DNA of 64,000 nt, from positions 761,288 to 825,287 of the forward strand of contig NZ_AFIG01000003.1 in assembly GCF_000214595.1 (NCBI RefSeq), in the 5' to 3' direction. Below, piece after piece: positions 1-9,995 of this stretch (position 1 is its first letter; each line of letters begins with the position of its first letter). The DNA comes from Methylophaga thalassica MP (GTDB lineage: Bacteria; Pseudomonadota; Gammaproteobacteria; Nitrosococcales; Methylophagaceae). The notes below the pieces were generated by a model that saw only the letters and a program-made list of their open reading frames with translations, made no database searches and was not told where the DNA came from. A program made the translations under genes and the position numbers.

Positions 1-1
1 G

Positions 2-592
2 CCTCTTCGTTCTCAGCAGGCTGAAAGTCTTGATCATATTATGGTAGCAAGCAAACACTTACTAACATTAGTCAATCAAGTGCTCGATCTGGCAAAAGTC
101 GAAAGTGGCCATCTGGATTTGACGCTCAAGCCGACAAATATTGGTGCCATCGTCGCCGATTGTATCTCGCTCGTAGACACACTGGCTAAGCAGAAGCAGA
201 TCAAGTTTGTGATCGCCGACGATCCGGCGGTATTTGTCTATGCTGATCCCATGCGTTTAAAACAAATCCTAATCAATTTACTCAGTAATGCCATCAAATA
301 TAATCGTCAGGAAGGCCGTTTAATGCTCGAATACAAAAAGCAGGCGGATTCACTTCGTGTGCTGGTTATTGACACCGGGCCAGGTATTTCCCATGAAAAT
401 CAACGATTACTGTTTTCAAGTTTTTCTCGGTTGGGACAAGAAAATTCGACCACTGAAGGCAGTGGTGTAGGCCTGGTCATCACCAAAAAACTCATTGAGG
501 CAATGGGGGGACGAATTGGCTACCAAAGTAAAGAACAGCTTGGCTCGACCTTTTGGTTTGAACTCCCATTAGCAAGCAATGCCGAGTCCTGA
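2..592 (+). CDS. Sensor histidine kinase, C-terminal part (cut by window edge)
   Basis: The frame is open from base 2, so the gene starts upstream of the window and only the last 196 residues are seen. They begin inside the dimerisation helix, downstream of the phospho-accepting His, which is not visible. The ATPase domain follows, with the N box NLLSNAIKYN, the G1 box DTGPGIS and the G2 box GSGVGLVITKKL. Kinases of this type phosphorylate themselves from ATP and pass the phosphate to a response regulator. No receiver domain follows, because the protein ends soon after the ATPase domain. The gene converges on the chemotaxis receptor with no gap. The input domain and partner regulator cannot be judged from here. 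Confidence 0.93.
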   Translation, partial: PLRSQQAESLDHIMVASKHLLTLVNQVLDLAKVESGHLDLTLKPTNIGAIVADCISLVDTLAKQKQIKFVIADDPAVFVYADPMRLKQILINLLSNAIKYNRQEGRLMLEYKKQADSLRVLVIDTGPGISHENQRLLFSSFSRLGQENSTTEGSGVGLVITKKLIEAMGGRIGYQSKEQLGSTFWFELPLASNAES

Positions 593-2530
593 TCACTGCT
601 TCAGCGCAACAACTAATAATTTCAGTTCTTCACTAATAGTGGTTAAGCCTTTTCCAGACTGACCAATACCCTCAATATGTTGATTCACATCAATGGAGCT
701 TGATTTAATCTGCTCTGCAGCTCTGGCAATATCATCAACAGTCGCAGTTTGCTGTTGGGTGGCCACAGCAATCGATGAATTCATTTGTGTGATGTTATCC
801 ATTGCAGAAACAACGGGTGCCATGGCGAGATTTGCTTCGTCAGTCTGTGTCGCGCATCGTTTCGCAGCCGAACTCTGGCGGCCAATAATATTTGTCGCCT
901 CAGCACCTGAACTGGTGAGTTGATCAATGATGGCTTTGATTTCTTCTGTTGACTCCGTGGTTCTCGATGCCAGCAATCGAACTTCATCTGCCACAACGGC
1001 AAAACCTCTGCCATGCTCACCGGCTCTGGCAGCCTCAATAGCGGCATTTAATGCCAATAAATTGGTTTGTTCTGCAACACTCTGAATCACTTCCAGTACA
1101 GAGTGAATATTTTGACTGTTTTGTTCCAAGCGATGAATAACCGCTTCTGCATCAAGTAGATCCTTAGCTAACTGTTGCGTTGCGTTTGATGCTTCGCTGA
1201 GTTTATGCCGGGCAGAATGTGTTGCCTCGTTTGCTTGCATCACATGTTCTGATGCATCTGTTGCATTATTGGCGACCTCTTTAAAAGAGTATGACAACTG
1301 CATCACGGCAGTAGCCACTTGATCGGTACTATGCTGCTGTTGCTGTGTAAGAGTGGATGTCGCCTTTGATTCTTCTTGCAAAGATCGACTCGCATCAATC
1401 AATGTCTGAGCCTGGTGATCTAATTTATCTATCAAGTCGCCAAGATAGTGCTGAAGGTGAAGTGCTGCCTCGACCACTGAGTTGGTTTCAGCAAAAGCGA
1501 GTTCAGAGGTCAGACTCTGCTGATAATGGCCATTGAGCATGGCTTTAAAAAAGGTATCGAGTTTAAGCAAAAACCGCATCAGACGACTCTGCATGACAAA
1601 CTGCAGACAAAGGGCCGGAACAATAAAGAGTCCAGCAAATAAAATCATCCATTGCAAACGCTGAGTGATATCAGCTTTTATCTGACCTATATGCGCTTCA
1701 TACGTTGCCAGCCTTGCTTGAAACGCTAGCATTTTCTGGTTTAACGCTTCTCTACTGACTGTCACTTGCTGTTGCATAGCCAAAGTATTGTTAAGTTCTT
1801 TTTCGTAACGCTGAGTCAGACTTTGCAATGACGAGATACTGAGATCACCTAACTCATCAGGTTCTTCAGGTATTAATGCTTCTTCATCGACTTCTGTGTA
1901 GACGCCAAAACGCGGCATCGCTTTTAATTGATTAACGAGGTCAGCAAAATGTTGATTTTCGTCTAATAAGCTTTTCTCAATCGCCTTATCCTGAGTCTCA
2001 AAATAACGTTGACGATAAAGTGAAATTTGATTCAGGCTATGCTCAAGCTCTACCAACACTTGAAGAAAATCAGCAATCTGTGATGCAGGGGTGGCTTCTG
2101 CTTTTTCCGCATATCGGTTCAAACTCAGCAAGTCACCGTTACGTTCGCGTTCATTATTCATCAATAAAGTTTGTGGATTAGCTGAAAGTTTGCCTGCAGA
2201 ACGTACCTGCTGCACTTCTGCTTGTAATGCGTCGATGCCTTCTTGAATTGCGCTATTATCTGACTCGCTTAACCAATCAAACGTCTTTGTTTTCATGGTA
2301 TCGAGCTGATTTTCCGCATCCTGTAATAAATTAGCCTGTCCCGAAGCCAGGTAACGCTCGAGCAAAATCCGTGTATCTATGTCAAAGGCATTACGATACT
2401 GCTTGAATTCCTGAGTGATTTGATAAGGTTTATCCAGTTGGTACCATCCCCATACGGCGACAGCAGATGACAGAATGAGAGCAAAAACAATAACAAAGGT
2501 AATCAGGCGGGAAACAAACGATAACTTCAC
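593..2530 (-). CDS. Methyl-accepting chemotaxis protein
   Basis: A 645-residue transmembrane receptor. A first membrane segment lies at about residues 7-29. A long, largely helical periplasmic sensor follows (about 30-290), then a second membrane segment (about 293-312) and a cytoplasmic signalling hairpin. The hairpin tip carries the CheA/CheW contact signature [20 protein letters not shown] followed by [12 protein letters not shown], the hallmark of the MCP family. The ligand cannot be read from the sequence. The sensor has no obvious Cache or PAS motif and looks like a four-helix-bundle type. No che genes are nearby, so this is an isolated receptor gene feeding a core pathway encoded elsewhere. 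Confidence 0.95.
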   Translation of the reverse strand: MKLSFVSRLITFVIVFALILSSAVAVWGWYQLDKPYQITQEFKQYRNAFDIDTRILLERYLASGQANLLQDAENQLDTMKTKTFDWLSESDNSAIQEGIDALQAEVQQVRSAGKLSANPQTLLMNNERERNGDLLSLNRYAEKAEATPASQIADFLQVLVELEHSLNQISLYRQRYFETQDKAIEKSLLDENQHFADLVNQLKAMPRFGVYTEVDEEALIPEEPDELGDLSISSLQSLTQRYEKELNNTLAMQQQVTVSREALNQKMLAFQARLATYEAHIGQIKADITQRLQWMILFAGLFIVPALCLQFVMQSRLMRFLLKLDTFFKAMLNGHYQQSLTSELAFAETNSVVEAALHLQHYLGDLIDKLDHQAQTLIDASRSLQEESKATSTLTQQQQHSTDQVATAVMQLSYSFKEVANNATDASEHVMQANEATHSARHKLSEASNATQQLAKDLLDAEAVIHRLEQNSQNIHSVLEVIQSVAEQTNLLALNAAIEAARAGEHGRGFAVVADEVRLLASRTTESTEEIKAIIDQLTSSGAEATNIIGRQSSAAKRCATQTDEANLAMAPVVSAMDNITQMNSSIAVATQQQTATVDDIARAAEQIKSSSIDVNQHIEGIGQSGKGLTTISEELKLLVVALKQ

Positions 2531-2584
2531 TTAATTTCTCAGCAGTTAAAAACGTGCTGAGTTTATAGCCCTTCAATGACAGCT

Positions 2585-3655
2585 TTATGACACCTGATGC
2601 TGCTGTAACGCCCAGTCAATGTGTTCCTGCACCATATCTGACACTTGATTTGAGCGGCTCTGTAATGCCTCAATAACTGACTGGCTCGTTTTCGCATTAC
2701 CTAAAGCAACCGCAATATTTCGTAACCAGCAATCATAACCAATTCGCCGTACCGGACTCCCTTCCAGTCGGGATAAAAAAGTGTGCTCTGACCACATAAA
2801 CAGGTCAACAAGCTGAGGCGCATCTAAGCCATCGCGGGGTAAATAGTCTGATTCCGTGGTGGCCTGTGCATATTTGTTCCAGGGACAAATCAATTGGCAG
2901 TCATCACAGCCATAAATTCGATTGCCCATTAAAGGTCGAAACTCTTCAGGTATGGCGCCACGTAACTCAATCGTTAAATAAGAAATACAGCGACGCGCAT
3001 CCAGTTCATATGGGGCAACAATGGCTTGCGTTGGACAGATATCAATACAAGCTGAACAACTGCCACAATGAGCAGAAACAGACTGCGTCGCCGGTAGCGG
3101 TAAATCGGTATAAATTTCGCCTAAAAAGAAGTAAGAACCGTGATCACGATTAAGTACATTGGTATGTTTTCCTATCCAGCCGAGTCCTGCCTTTTCGGCA
3201 ATGGCTTTTTCCATGACCGGCGCGCTATCTGTAAATACCCGATAGCCAAACTCGCCGACCTCTTTTTGAATATGCTCGGCCAGTTTTGCGAGACGTTTTC
3301 GCATCAATTTATGATAATCACGGCCAAGGGCATAACGTGATACAAACGCCTTCTCACTGTCATTAATCACCGACCACGGTTCGGCTGCTTGCCCTGGCCA
3401 ATAATCCATTCTGACGCTGATAACACTGAGTGTTCCCTCAACTAGCTGTGCTGGGTGTGTGCGCTTACTCCCATGCTTTTCCATAAAGGTCATCTCGCCA
3501 TGAAAACCTTTTTCCAGCCAGTTCTGTAAATGTTTATCGGCTGCAGACAAGTCAAGATCACTGACGCCCAATGCCTGAAAACCAAGCGAGCGCGCCCAAC
3601 GCTGCATACGCACAATAAAATCTTGCCAGTTGATATCGCTGTTTTGTTTGTCCAT
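2585..3655 (-). CDS. queG: Epoxyqueuosine reductase QueG
   Basis: Catalyses the last step of queuosine synthesis, reducing epoxyqueuosine to queuosine in tRNA with a cobalamin cofactor and two [4Fe-4S] clusters. The 356-residue product has the family pattern: an N-terminal domain beginning with helix and SLGFQALGVSDLDL, a central region with DSAPVMEKAIAEKAGLGWIG, then two ferredoxin-like cysteine groups, CGSCSACIDICPTQA and CDDCQLICPWN. I chose the start at MDKQNSD because it aligns with the usual QueG N-terminus; an ATG eight codons upstream (3679) is also open. The gene is divergent from nnr with only 44 bases between starts, so the two share a promoter region. Confidence 0.95.
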   Translation of the reverse strand: MDKQNSDINWQDFIVRMQRWARSLGFQALGVSDLDLSAADKHLQNWLEKGFHGEMTFMEKHGSKRTHPAQLVEGTLSVISVRMDYWPGQAAEPWSVINDSEKAFVSRYALGRDYHKLMRKRLAKLAEHIQKEVGEFGYRVFTDSAPVMEKAIAEKAGLGWIGKHTNVLNRDHGSYFFLGEIYTDLPLPATQSVSAHCGSCSACIDICPTQAIVAPYELDARRCISYLTIELRGAIPEEFRPLMGNRIYGCDDCQLICPWNKYAQATTESDYLPRDGLDAPQLVDLFMWSEHTFLSRLEGSPVRRIGYDCWLRNIAVALGNAKTSQSVIEALQSRSNQVSDMVQEHIDWALQQHQVS

Positions 3656-3699
3656 GAACCTATTATAAGCTGTCAGCATTGAATGACAGGACTCATCTT

Positions 3700-5181
3700 A
3701 TGCACACACTGCCGGACAATTTATATACAGCAGCGCAAACCCGTGAAATTGATCGCAGCATCATTGAAGATCATCACATTAGCGGTAGCGAACTGATGTC
3801 GCGTGCGGCAAAAGCCGCTCTGGATATTTTGGTCAAAACCTGGCCTCGGACCAAATACATCATCGTGCTGTGTGGTGCCGGTAATAATGGTGGTGATGGT
3901 TACGATCTCGCGCATCAAGCCATTAATCAGGGTTTCAATGTCGATGTTATCGAACTGGGTAATCCCGATAAAATGAGTGAAGAAGCTTTGAAGGCCAGGC
4001 AAGGCTTTTTGAGCACGGGCCAACAAGCACAACCATTTAATGGTGACATCAAGGACGCTGACGTCCTCGTTGATGCCTTATTTGGTACAGGCTTGGATCG
4101 CCCGGTCACTGGAGAGTATGCAAAAGCGATTGAAGCCGTGAATGCTAAGACCCACACTCCGGTGTTATCTATCGACATCCCTTCCGGTCTGAATGCGGAT
4201 ACTGGAAAGATTATGGGAGTAGCGGTTCAGGCTGATGTTACCGTTAGTTTTTTAGGCTTGAATCAGGGCTTGTTTACTGGGGATGGGCCTAATCTATCTG
4301 GCTGCATTTATTTTAATGATTTGGATGCACCGGATACGGTATACGAAACAATTCCTACTGCAACCAAACTGGCTCAGTTCGAACATTATCAGTCACTTCT
4401 AAGCCCGAGAGCACGCTCAGCCCATAAAGGAGACTTTGGGCATTTACTGGTTGTGGGTGGTAATCAGGGAATGTCAGGTGCAGCCAGGATTTGTGCAGAA
4501 GCTGGCGCGCGAACAGGGGCGGGGCTTATTAGCATTGCGACATATCCTGAACATGCCAACTGGTTAAATATTGACCGCCCGGAATTAATGGTTAAAGCCA
4601 TTCATTCAGTTGATGACTTAACATCGCCATTAGCGAAAGCATCAGTGATAAGTTTTGGACCGGGACTGGGCCAAAATGCATGGTCTGAAACCTTATTTAA
4701 CACACTTATCAATACAGATAAGCCGATGGTCATTGATGCTGATGCCTTAAATTTATTAAGTCAGCATCCCCATAACAAGCCCAATTGGATACTCACGCCC
4801 CATCCAGGTGAAGCAGCCAGGTTACTCGGCACCAACAGCAGTGAGATAGAAGCCAATCGCTTTCAGGCAGTTAAACAAATTCAACAAAAATATGGCGGTG
4901 TGGTCGTGCTTAAAGGCGCCGGCACACTGATTTGTGATGGTCAAACAACGCTAGTCTCAACCGCGGGCAACCCCGGTATGGCAAGTGGTGGTATGGGAGA
5001 TGCCTTGACCGGCATTATCGGCGGATTACTCGCGCAGAAAATGTCACTCTTTGACGCCGCCAGCCTTGGTGTCATACTTCACGGTATGGCAGCCGACAGA
5101 GCGGCTAAAGAACATGGAGAGCGAGGATTACTGGCATTAGACTTATTACCTCACCTCCGCCACCTGTTGAACTCAAAATAA
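3700..5181 (+). CDS. nnr: Bifunctional NAD(P)H-hydrate repair enzyme
   Basis: Repairs damaged nicotinamide cofactors. The N-terminal YjeF_N half (about residues 1-215) epimerises R- and S-NAD(P)HX, with the motif CGAGNNGGDGYD. The C-terminal half (about 225-490) is the ADP-dependent (S)-NAD(P)H-hydrate dehydratase, with GDFGHLLVVGG, TPHPGEAARLL and the ribokinase-like GNPGMASGGMGDALTG. The length of 493 residues is normal for the fused form. The start is the ATG at 3700, with AGGA about eight bases upstream; a TTG at 3679 is also in frame. It leads a same-strand run with tsaE, amiB and mutL, an arrangement very common in gammaproteobacteria. Confidence 0.96.
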   Translation: MHTLPDNLYTAAQTREIDRSIIEDHHISGSELMSRAAKAALDILVKTWPRTKYIIVLCGAGNNGGDGYDLAHQAINQGFNVDVIELGNPDKMSEEALKARQGFLSTGQQAQPFNGDIKDADVLVDALFGTGLDRPVTGEYAKAIEAVNAKTHTPVLSIDIPSGLNADTGKIMGVAVQADVTVSFLGLNQGLFTGDGPNLSGCIYFNDLDAPDTVYETIPTATKLAQFEHYQSLLSPRARSAHKGDFGHLLVVGGNQGMSGAARICAEAGARTGAGLISIATYPEHANWLNIDRPELMVKAIHSVDDLTSPLAKASVISFGPGLGQNAWSETLFNTLINTDKPMVIDADALNLLSQHPHNKPNWILTPHPGEAARLLGTNSSEIEANRFQAVKQIQQKYGGVVVLKGAGTLICDGQTTLVSTAGNPGMASGGMGDALTGIIGGLLAQKMSLFDAASLGVILHGMAADRAAKEHGERGLLALDLLPHLRHLLNSK

Positions 5182-5190
5182 GAAAATAAC

Positions 5191-5646
5191 GTGCATAGAT
5201 ACCTCGACAACGAACAAGCTACGCTTGATTTAGGCAGAGAACTCGCCTTAGTTGCGCCTGCCCAGCTTTTTACTATCCATCTTGAAGGTGAACTCGGCGC
5301 CGGGAAAACCACCTTTACCCGCGGCTTTGTGCAGGCTTTAGGTCATCAGGGCAATGTCAAAAGCCCGACCTATACCCTGGTTGAGCATTATCAGCTCAAT
5401 AACCGTGATATTTATCATTTTGATTTATACCGGCTGAGTGACCCAGGTGAACTCGAGTTCATGGGCATCGATGACTATTTCCACACAAATGCCATTTCAC
5501 TGATCGAGTGGGCTCAAAGGGGTCAGGATTTTTTACCGCCACCCGATCTGATGATTCAATTGACGTATCAATCCAAAGGAAGACAGGTCGATATTCAAGC
5601 GATGACAGCTTTGGGTGAAGAAGTCTGTGGAAAACTTCACAAATAG
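5191..5646 (+). CDS. tsaE: tRNA threonylcarbamoyladenosine synthesis ATPase TsaE
   Basis: TsaE is the ATPase partner of TsaB and TsaD in making t6A at position 37 of ANN-decoding tRNAs. The 151-residue product shows the P-loop GELGAGKTTF, followed by RGFVQALGH, the SPTYTLVEHY stretch and the family signature HFDLYRLSDPGELEFMGIDDY. Translation begins at a GTG nine bases after the nnr stop. No other t6A gene is in the window. Position between nnr and an N-acetylmuramoyl-alanine amidase is the classic gammaproteobacterial order, which supports the call. Confidence 0.96.
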   Translation: MHRYLDNEQATLDLGRELALVAPAQLFTIHLEGELGAGKTTFTRGFVQALGHQGNVKSPTYTLVEHYQLNNRDIYHFDLYRLSDPGELEFMGIDDYFHTNAISLIEWAQRGQDFLPPPDLMIQLTYQSKGRQVDIQAMTALGEEVCGKLHK

Positions 5647-5744
5647 TTCAACTTTCCTTTGTATCTCATTTATTTAGAAAGAAAACTTGATTTTAATTTT
5701 AAGCAAAGAGAAAATAACCCCCAAGTGATCATAAGGGTGTTGAG

Positions 5745-7091
5745 ATGGTCCGTCTCCTGCTAAGTTTTTTTCTACTATATGTTTCAGTGCCTGCTTTGGC
5801 TGATGCGATTCAAGGTCTTCGTGTATCTGCTGATAACCAGAGTGCCCGTTTAGTCTTTGATCTTGATAATAAAGTCAGCTACAAAGCGTTTACATTAGCT
5901 AATCCTGATCGTCTGGTGATCGACTTGAAAGGCTTTCAACAACGCGACAAATTAACCATACCATCGTTAATTAATACGCCGATTAAAGCCGTGCGTTATG
6001 CCGCATATGATCAAAACACACTGCGCGTCGTCTTGGATTTAGCACATGAAGTGCAATATCAGGTTCAGTCCTTACCGCCACAAAAAGATTATCCGAACCG
6101 TTTAGTCGTCGATTTAAGCTATACAAACGCCCAGCTCAAACAATCCATTGCTGCAGTCAAAGATGAAGCGTTGAATAAGCCTGCTGCCACCGTGACAAAT
6201 AAAGTTGAACAACAACAAAAAATCATTAAAACCAATAAAATTCTGCCGCGAAGGGACATCATTATTGCCATCGACCCTGGCCATGGCGGCCAGGATTCAG
6301 GCGCATTAGGTCCTCATGGCACCAAAGAAAAAGACGTTGTCCTGTCTATTGCCAAAAAGCTTGCCTACCTGGTGGATAAAGAACCGGGAATGCGTTCTTA
6401 CCTGACACGAGACAGTGATGTATTTATCAGCTTAAGACAACGTATTCGTCGTGCCCGCGAAAATGGCGCCGATATGTTTATTTCTATCCATGCTGACGCC
6501 TTCACTAACCGCAATGCCAGAGGTTCTTCGGTTTATGTCCTATCCAGCCGCGGTGCCAGTAGTGAGGCTGCTCAAATCCTTGCTGACCGCGAGAATGCGG
6601 CTGACTTAGCAGGTGGGATCAGTCTGGAAGATAAAGACGACTTATTAGCGTCGGTGTTACTCGACCTTTCTCAAACGGCGAGTTTGGAAGGCAGTCTGGA
6701 AGTCGCTGAAACCGTATTATCCGGTCTAAAACGCGTAGGGCATGTACACAAAAAGCATGTAGAGTCCGCAGCCTTTGTGGTGCTCAAATCGCCTGATATC
6801 CCTTCTATTCTGGTTGAAACAGCGTTTATTTCTAATCCGGAAGAAGAACAGAAACTGAAAAATGCTAACCATCAAAATAAACTGGCACATGCGATGATGG
6901 TCGGTATTCGTAATTATTTTCAAAAAAATCCCCTGCCAGGAACCAGTATGCCGCAGCAACATATAGTGAGCCGTGGTGATACTCTGAGCATGATAGCTCA
7001 GCGCTATCAGGTCAAAATGGCAGACATTAAATCAGTCAATAATCTGGCCTCATCCGAAATTCAAATTGGTGATGTGTTAAAAATCCCCTAA
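5745..7091 (+). CDS. amiB: N-acetylmuramoyl-L-alanine amidase, AmiB type with LysM
   Basis: A periplasmic zinc hydrolase that cuts the amide bond between MurNAc and the stem peptide when daughter cells separate. The 448-residue precursor has a signal peptide ending near ALADA. An AMIN domain follows (about 22-135), then a low-complexity linker. The Amidase_3 catalytic domain (about 172-390) shows IAIDPGHGGQDSGA, the zinc ligand SIHADAF and VETAFISNPEEE. A C-terminal LysM repeat begins HIVSRGDTLSMIAQRY. The LysM tail and the position before mutL point to AmiB more than AmiC. AmiB enzymes are switched on by EnvC-type activators, none of which is seen here. Confidence 0.93.
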   Translation: MVRLLLSFFLLYVSVPALADAIQGLRVSADNQSARLVFDLDNKVSYKAFTLANPDRLVIDLKGFQQRDKLTIPSLINTPIKAVRYAAYDQNTLRVVLDLAHEVQYQVQSLPPQKDYPNRLVVDLSYTNAQLKQSIAAVKDEALNKPAATVTNKVEQQQKIIKTNKILPRRDIIIAIDPGHGGQDSGALGPHGTKEKDVVLSIAKKLAYLVDKEPGMRSYLTRDSDVFISLRQRIRRARENGADMFISIHADAFTNRNARGSSVYVLSSRGASSEAAQILADRENAADLAGGISLEDKDDLLASVLLDLSQTASLEGSLEVAETVLSGLKRVGHVHKKHVESAAFVVLKSPDIPSILVETAFISNPEEEQKLKNANHQNKLAHAMMVGIRNYFQKNPLPGTSMPQQHIVSRGDTLSMIAQRYQVKMADIKSVNNLASSEIQIGDVLKIP

Positions 7092-7124
7092 ACCTCTTTG
7101 AATCCATACGTTAAACTCTAGCGT

Positions 7125-8783
7125 ATGAACGAAACCAGAATTCACGCTCTCCCACTTCATCTAGCCAATCAGATTGCGGCTGGTGAAGTGGTAGAGCGTC
7201 CCGCTTCCGTACTCAAAGAGCTTGTTGAAAACAGTATTGATGCCGATGCAAGCCAAATTGATATCGTCATTGAAGGCGCGGGAAGCCAACTGATTAAAGT
7301 CACCGATAATGGTAGTGGTATTCACCCTGAAGACTTAGCTTTAGCCTTAAGTCGTCATGCCACCAGTAAATTACATAGCAGCGAACAACTCAGCGTGATC
7401 GGTAGCTTAGGCTTTCGTGGCGAAGCATTACCCAGTATCGCTTCAGTGACGCGTTTAAGCCTCACATCCAAGCAAGCCGAACAAGACTGTGCCTGGCAAG
7501 TGCGTTCAGATCAGTTACAGCCAGAGCCAGCAGCTCATCCAGATGGCACCACCGTTAGTGTAGCGGAACTGTTTTTTAATTTACCGGCACGTCGTCGTTT
7601 TCTGCGAAGTAATAAAACCGAGCTTCACCATCTTATTACCACCTTCTATCGACTCGCATTAAGTCGCTTTGACATTGGTTTCAGTGCCCGTTTTGATGAA
7701 CAGACTTCGATTAAATTACCTGCACTCAAGTCAGCTCATGCGTACTCACAAAGACTGGTAAAAATCTGTGGTCAGGCCTTTGTTCGTGATGCCAACTACC
7801 TGGAACAGTCTTTTGAAGACATTCATTTATCTGGTTGGGTCAGCAAAGCCTCTGCCCACCGAGCTCAAACCGATGTGCAATATTTCTTCATCAATGGCCG
7901 TGTGATCAAGGACCGGGTGATTAATCATGCCATTCGTCAGGCCTATGGCGAATTGCTGCCATCTGGTCGCCAGGCAGCTTATGTTTTATACCTGACCATG
8001 CCGTTAGACCGTGTTGATGTCAATGTACACCCAACCAAGCATGAAGTCCGTTTCAGAGATGCACGTTTAATCCATGGGCTTATCAACAAGGCGATTCAGG
8101 AAGCACTGCAAGAAACTGAAGTAAAAAATAATCGTCAGACGGAATTAACGCTGCCAGAAAATATACACATCAATGAGCAGGCGTCGACATATCAGACAGA
8201 AACAACAACGATAGAAAAATCGGCCAGTCTTAAAAATAAGATGACGGTTCGAGCTGATTGGTCAGCCGCATCGATTTTACATAACCGTTTTATTGTTATT
8301 CATGCTCCAGAACCGGCGCTAATTGATCTGCAACAAGCGGACAAACGTATTCGCCAACAACAGTTTAAGCAAGCTATTCACAACAACAATGTGAGCTCCA
8401 GACCGATTCTAGTCCCTGTTCGTTTTCCTCTGTCCGCCTCAGACATCAATAAATTCCAGGGTTTTAAAACCCGTTTATCTTCTTATGGTGTTGAGTTTGA
8501 AGTGGATGACACTTCGCTGACAATTAAACGTATTCCATTTCTTTTATCTCAGGTTGCCTTGCCTGATTTAGTTAGTCGCTTAGCAGCAATACTCGATGAA
8601 AAAAACAGCGATAGTCACGCGTTAATCACCGATGAACTAATACGCTTAATACCGGACAATCCCATCCATAACCTTGAACAGGCAAAACCGATTATCGAAC
8701 GGGTGCTCAGTAATAGCATTGAAAAAACACAGTGCTATCGTAAACTTGATCCTAGCTTACTGACTGGCTTATTCTCATCTTAA
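7125..8783 (+). CDS. mutL: DNA mismatch repair protein MutL
   Basis: The ATP-operated linker protein that couples MutS recognition to strand incision. The N-terminal GHKL ATPase holds ELVENSIDADA, DNGSGI and GFRGEAL. The transducer region holds FFINGRVIKDRVI and DVNVHPTKHEVRF. The product is 552 residues, rather short for MutL because the linker is brief. The C-terminal dimer domain lacks the DQHA(X)2E(X)4E endonuclease motif: the matching stretch reads IDLQQADKRI. This fits the E. coli type of repair in which MutH nicks the strand, and a mutH gene does lie at about 32.5-33.1 kb. It follows amiB by 33 bases. Confidence 0.96.
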   Translation: MNETRIHALPLHLANQIAAGEVVERPASVLKELVENSIDADASQIDIVIEGAGSQLIKVTDNGSGIHPEDLALALSRHATSKLHSSEQLSVIGSLGFRGEALPSIASVTRLSLTSKQAEQDCAWQVRSDQLQPEPAAHPDGTTVSVAELFFNLPARRRFLRSNKTELHHLITTFYRLALSRFDIGFSARFDEQTSIKLPALKSAHAYSQRLVKICGQAFVRDANYLEQSFEDIHLSGWVSKASAHRAQTDVQYFFINGRVIKDRVINHAIRQAYGELLPSGRQAAYVLYLTMPLDRVDVNVHPTKHEVRFRDARLIHGLINKAIQEALQETEVKNNRQTELTLPENIHINEQASTYQTETTTIEKSASLKNKMTVRADWSAASILHNRFIVIHAPEPALIDLQQADKRIRQQQFKQAIHNNNVSSRPILVPVRFPLSASDINKFQGFKTRLSSYGVEFEVDDTSLTIKRIPFLLSQVALPDLVSRLAAILDEKNSDSHALITDELIRLIPDNPIHNLEQAKPIIERVLSNSIEKTQCYRKLDPSLLTGLFSS

Positions 8784-8814
8784 TAATAATGACACAACTC
8801 CAGAGAGAAATATT

Positions 8815-9921
8815 ATGGCTAAGTCTGCTCGTTCAGCCCCATCCCTTGTCCCGGCAATTCTTGCCTTAATTGTACTGGTCGGATTAGCGTATTTACTTTT
8901 TGCTGACTTACAACCCTCCCGCACCGAGCATACGGTTTCGCCTCCGATTGAAATTGAAGATCCGCAAATAGAAGAAGTCACCATCGAACCTGTTGCACCT
9001 TCCGAAGATCAACAAGCGATTACCGAGAAAGAAGCTGAACAATTTGTTGACCACCTGGGTAGTAAAGCTGTCACGCTGGATGGCAAACAGGGTGAGTTCG
9101 TCCGTAAAGACGGTACGATTGTGATTCCAAAAGTAGAAAAACGTGACACAACTATCGGTCAGCTACTAGCCGATAAAAGCCTTAGTCCTGACACCCCTGT
9201 CACCATCGAATACACCGAGACCGAAAAACAACAAACGACAATACAGGCACTTGATGACAGCACTGAAGATAAAAACACGATTGTCACCATAGAAAAAGCT
9301 GACGGCAGCCAGCAACAAAGCCCATTGATAGATTTAATAAACGATAATAATATCGATAAAAATGCACAAATTACCGTGATTAACAAACAGGCCATCCAGA
9401 AAAAAACCACGATTGGTCAATTATCACAATCCGAACTCTCCCCCAAGCAGGCCATTCACGCAGAAATCGATCGAGGCTCTATCGAGTTGTCAGTGAATGA
9501 TATTGTCAAATCAGGAGGTTTGGATGACAACGCATTGTTTTACCTGCATCGCGTTACCGAAGCTGATCGTCAAGGATTATGGGGCATTATTCAGTCAGGT
9601 TTGATTCAGCGTTTTCGCCAAGGCCTAACCCTTGAAGGCATAGGTATTAATAAAGATCTGGTTCGAGTCACCATCCCTGCTGATGCCGATGAACCTTTAC
9701 CCACCGGCCTAAGCTCATTTCTTGGCAAAATATTGAATAATAAAGTGGAATCCAGCTACATCTATAACTACACCACCAGCACGATGGGACATAATCCGGA
9801 TCTTATCTATCCAGGACAGCAACTGATTTTGATTCATTTCTCCAATGATGAGTTAAAACAAATCTATCAATTCTTTGCTGATCAACGAAACGAGCAAGCA
9901 CAAACGTTTGCCATTCACTGA
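8815..9921 (+). CDS. Inner-membrane protein with tandem ~28-residue repeats and LysM-like end
   Basis: I do not recognise this 368-residue protein. One membrane helix (about residues 11-31) anchors a short Lys/Arg-containing N-terminus in the cytoplasm, so the rest should be periplasmic. An acidic stretch (40-70) is followed by about five degenerate repeats from residue 112 to 247. Each opens with a pattern like TTIxxL and closes with a VTI-type strand; the anchor hydrophobic residues fall at 114, 143, 171, 200 and 227. The C-terminal part ends in NPDLIYPGQQLILI, which looks like the last half of a LysM module. Peptidoglycan binding is therefore possible. It sits 31 bases after mutL and overlaps a 24-codon reading frame. 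Confidence 0.8.
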   Translation: MAKSARSAPSLVPAILALIVLVGLAYLLFADLQPSRTEHTVSPPIEIEDPQIEEVTIEPVAPSEDQQAITEKEAEQFVDHLGSKAVTLDGKQGEFVRKDGTIVIPKVEKRDTTIGQLLADKSLSPDTPVTIEYTETEKQQTTIQALDDSTEDKNTIVTIEKADGSQQQSPLIDLINDNNIDKNAQITVINKQAIQKKTTIGQLSQSELSPKQAIHAEIDRGSIELSVNDIVKSGGLDDNALFYLHRVTEADRQGLWGIIQSGLIQRFRQGLTLEGIGINKDLVRVTIPADADEPLPTGLSSFLGKILNNKVESSYIYNYTTSTMGHNPDLIYPGQQLILIHFSNDELKQIYQFFADQRNEQAQTFAIH

Positions 9922-9995
9922 TGATTTTAGAAATCGCCTTTTTTGTTGTTGTATTGCTGATTATTGGTGTGGCCTTTTTAATCCCGTTTGATTAA
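9921..9995 (+). CDS. Possible 24-residue membrane microprotein
   Basis: The ATG shares its A with the stop codon of the preceding gene (TGATG arrangement), a layout typical of translational coupling. The 24 residues are almost wholly hydrophobic (MILEIAFFVVVLLIIGVAFL followed by IPFD) and would form one membrane helix. The frame's stop overlaps the last four bases of the convergent RND pump gene. It has no ribosome-binding site of its own. Such tiny frames can arise by chance, so this is a candidate only. Confidence 0.4.
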   Translation: MILEIAFFVVVLLIIGVAFLIPFD

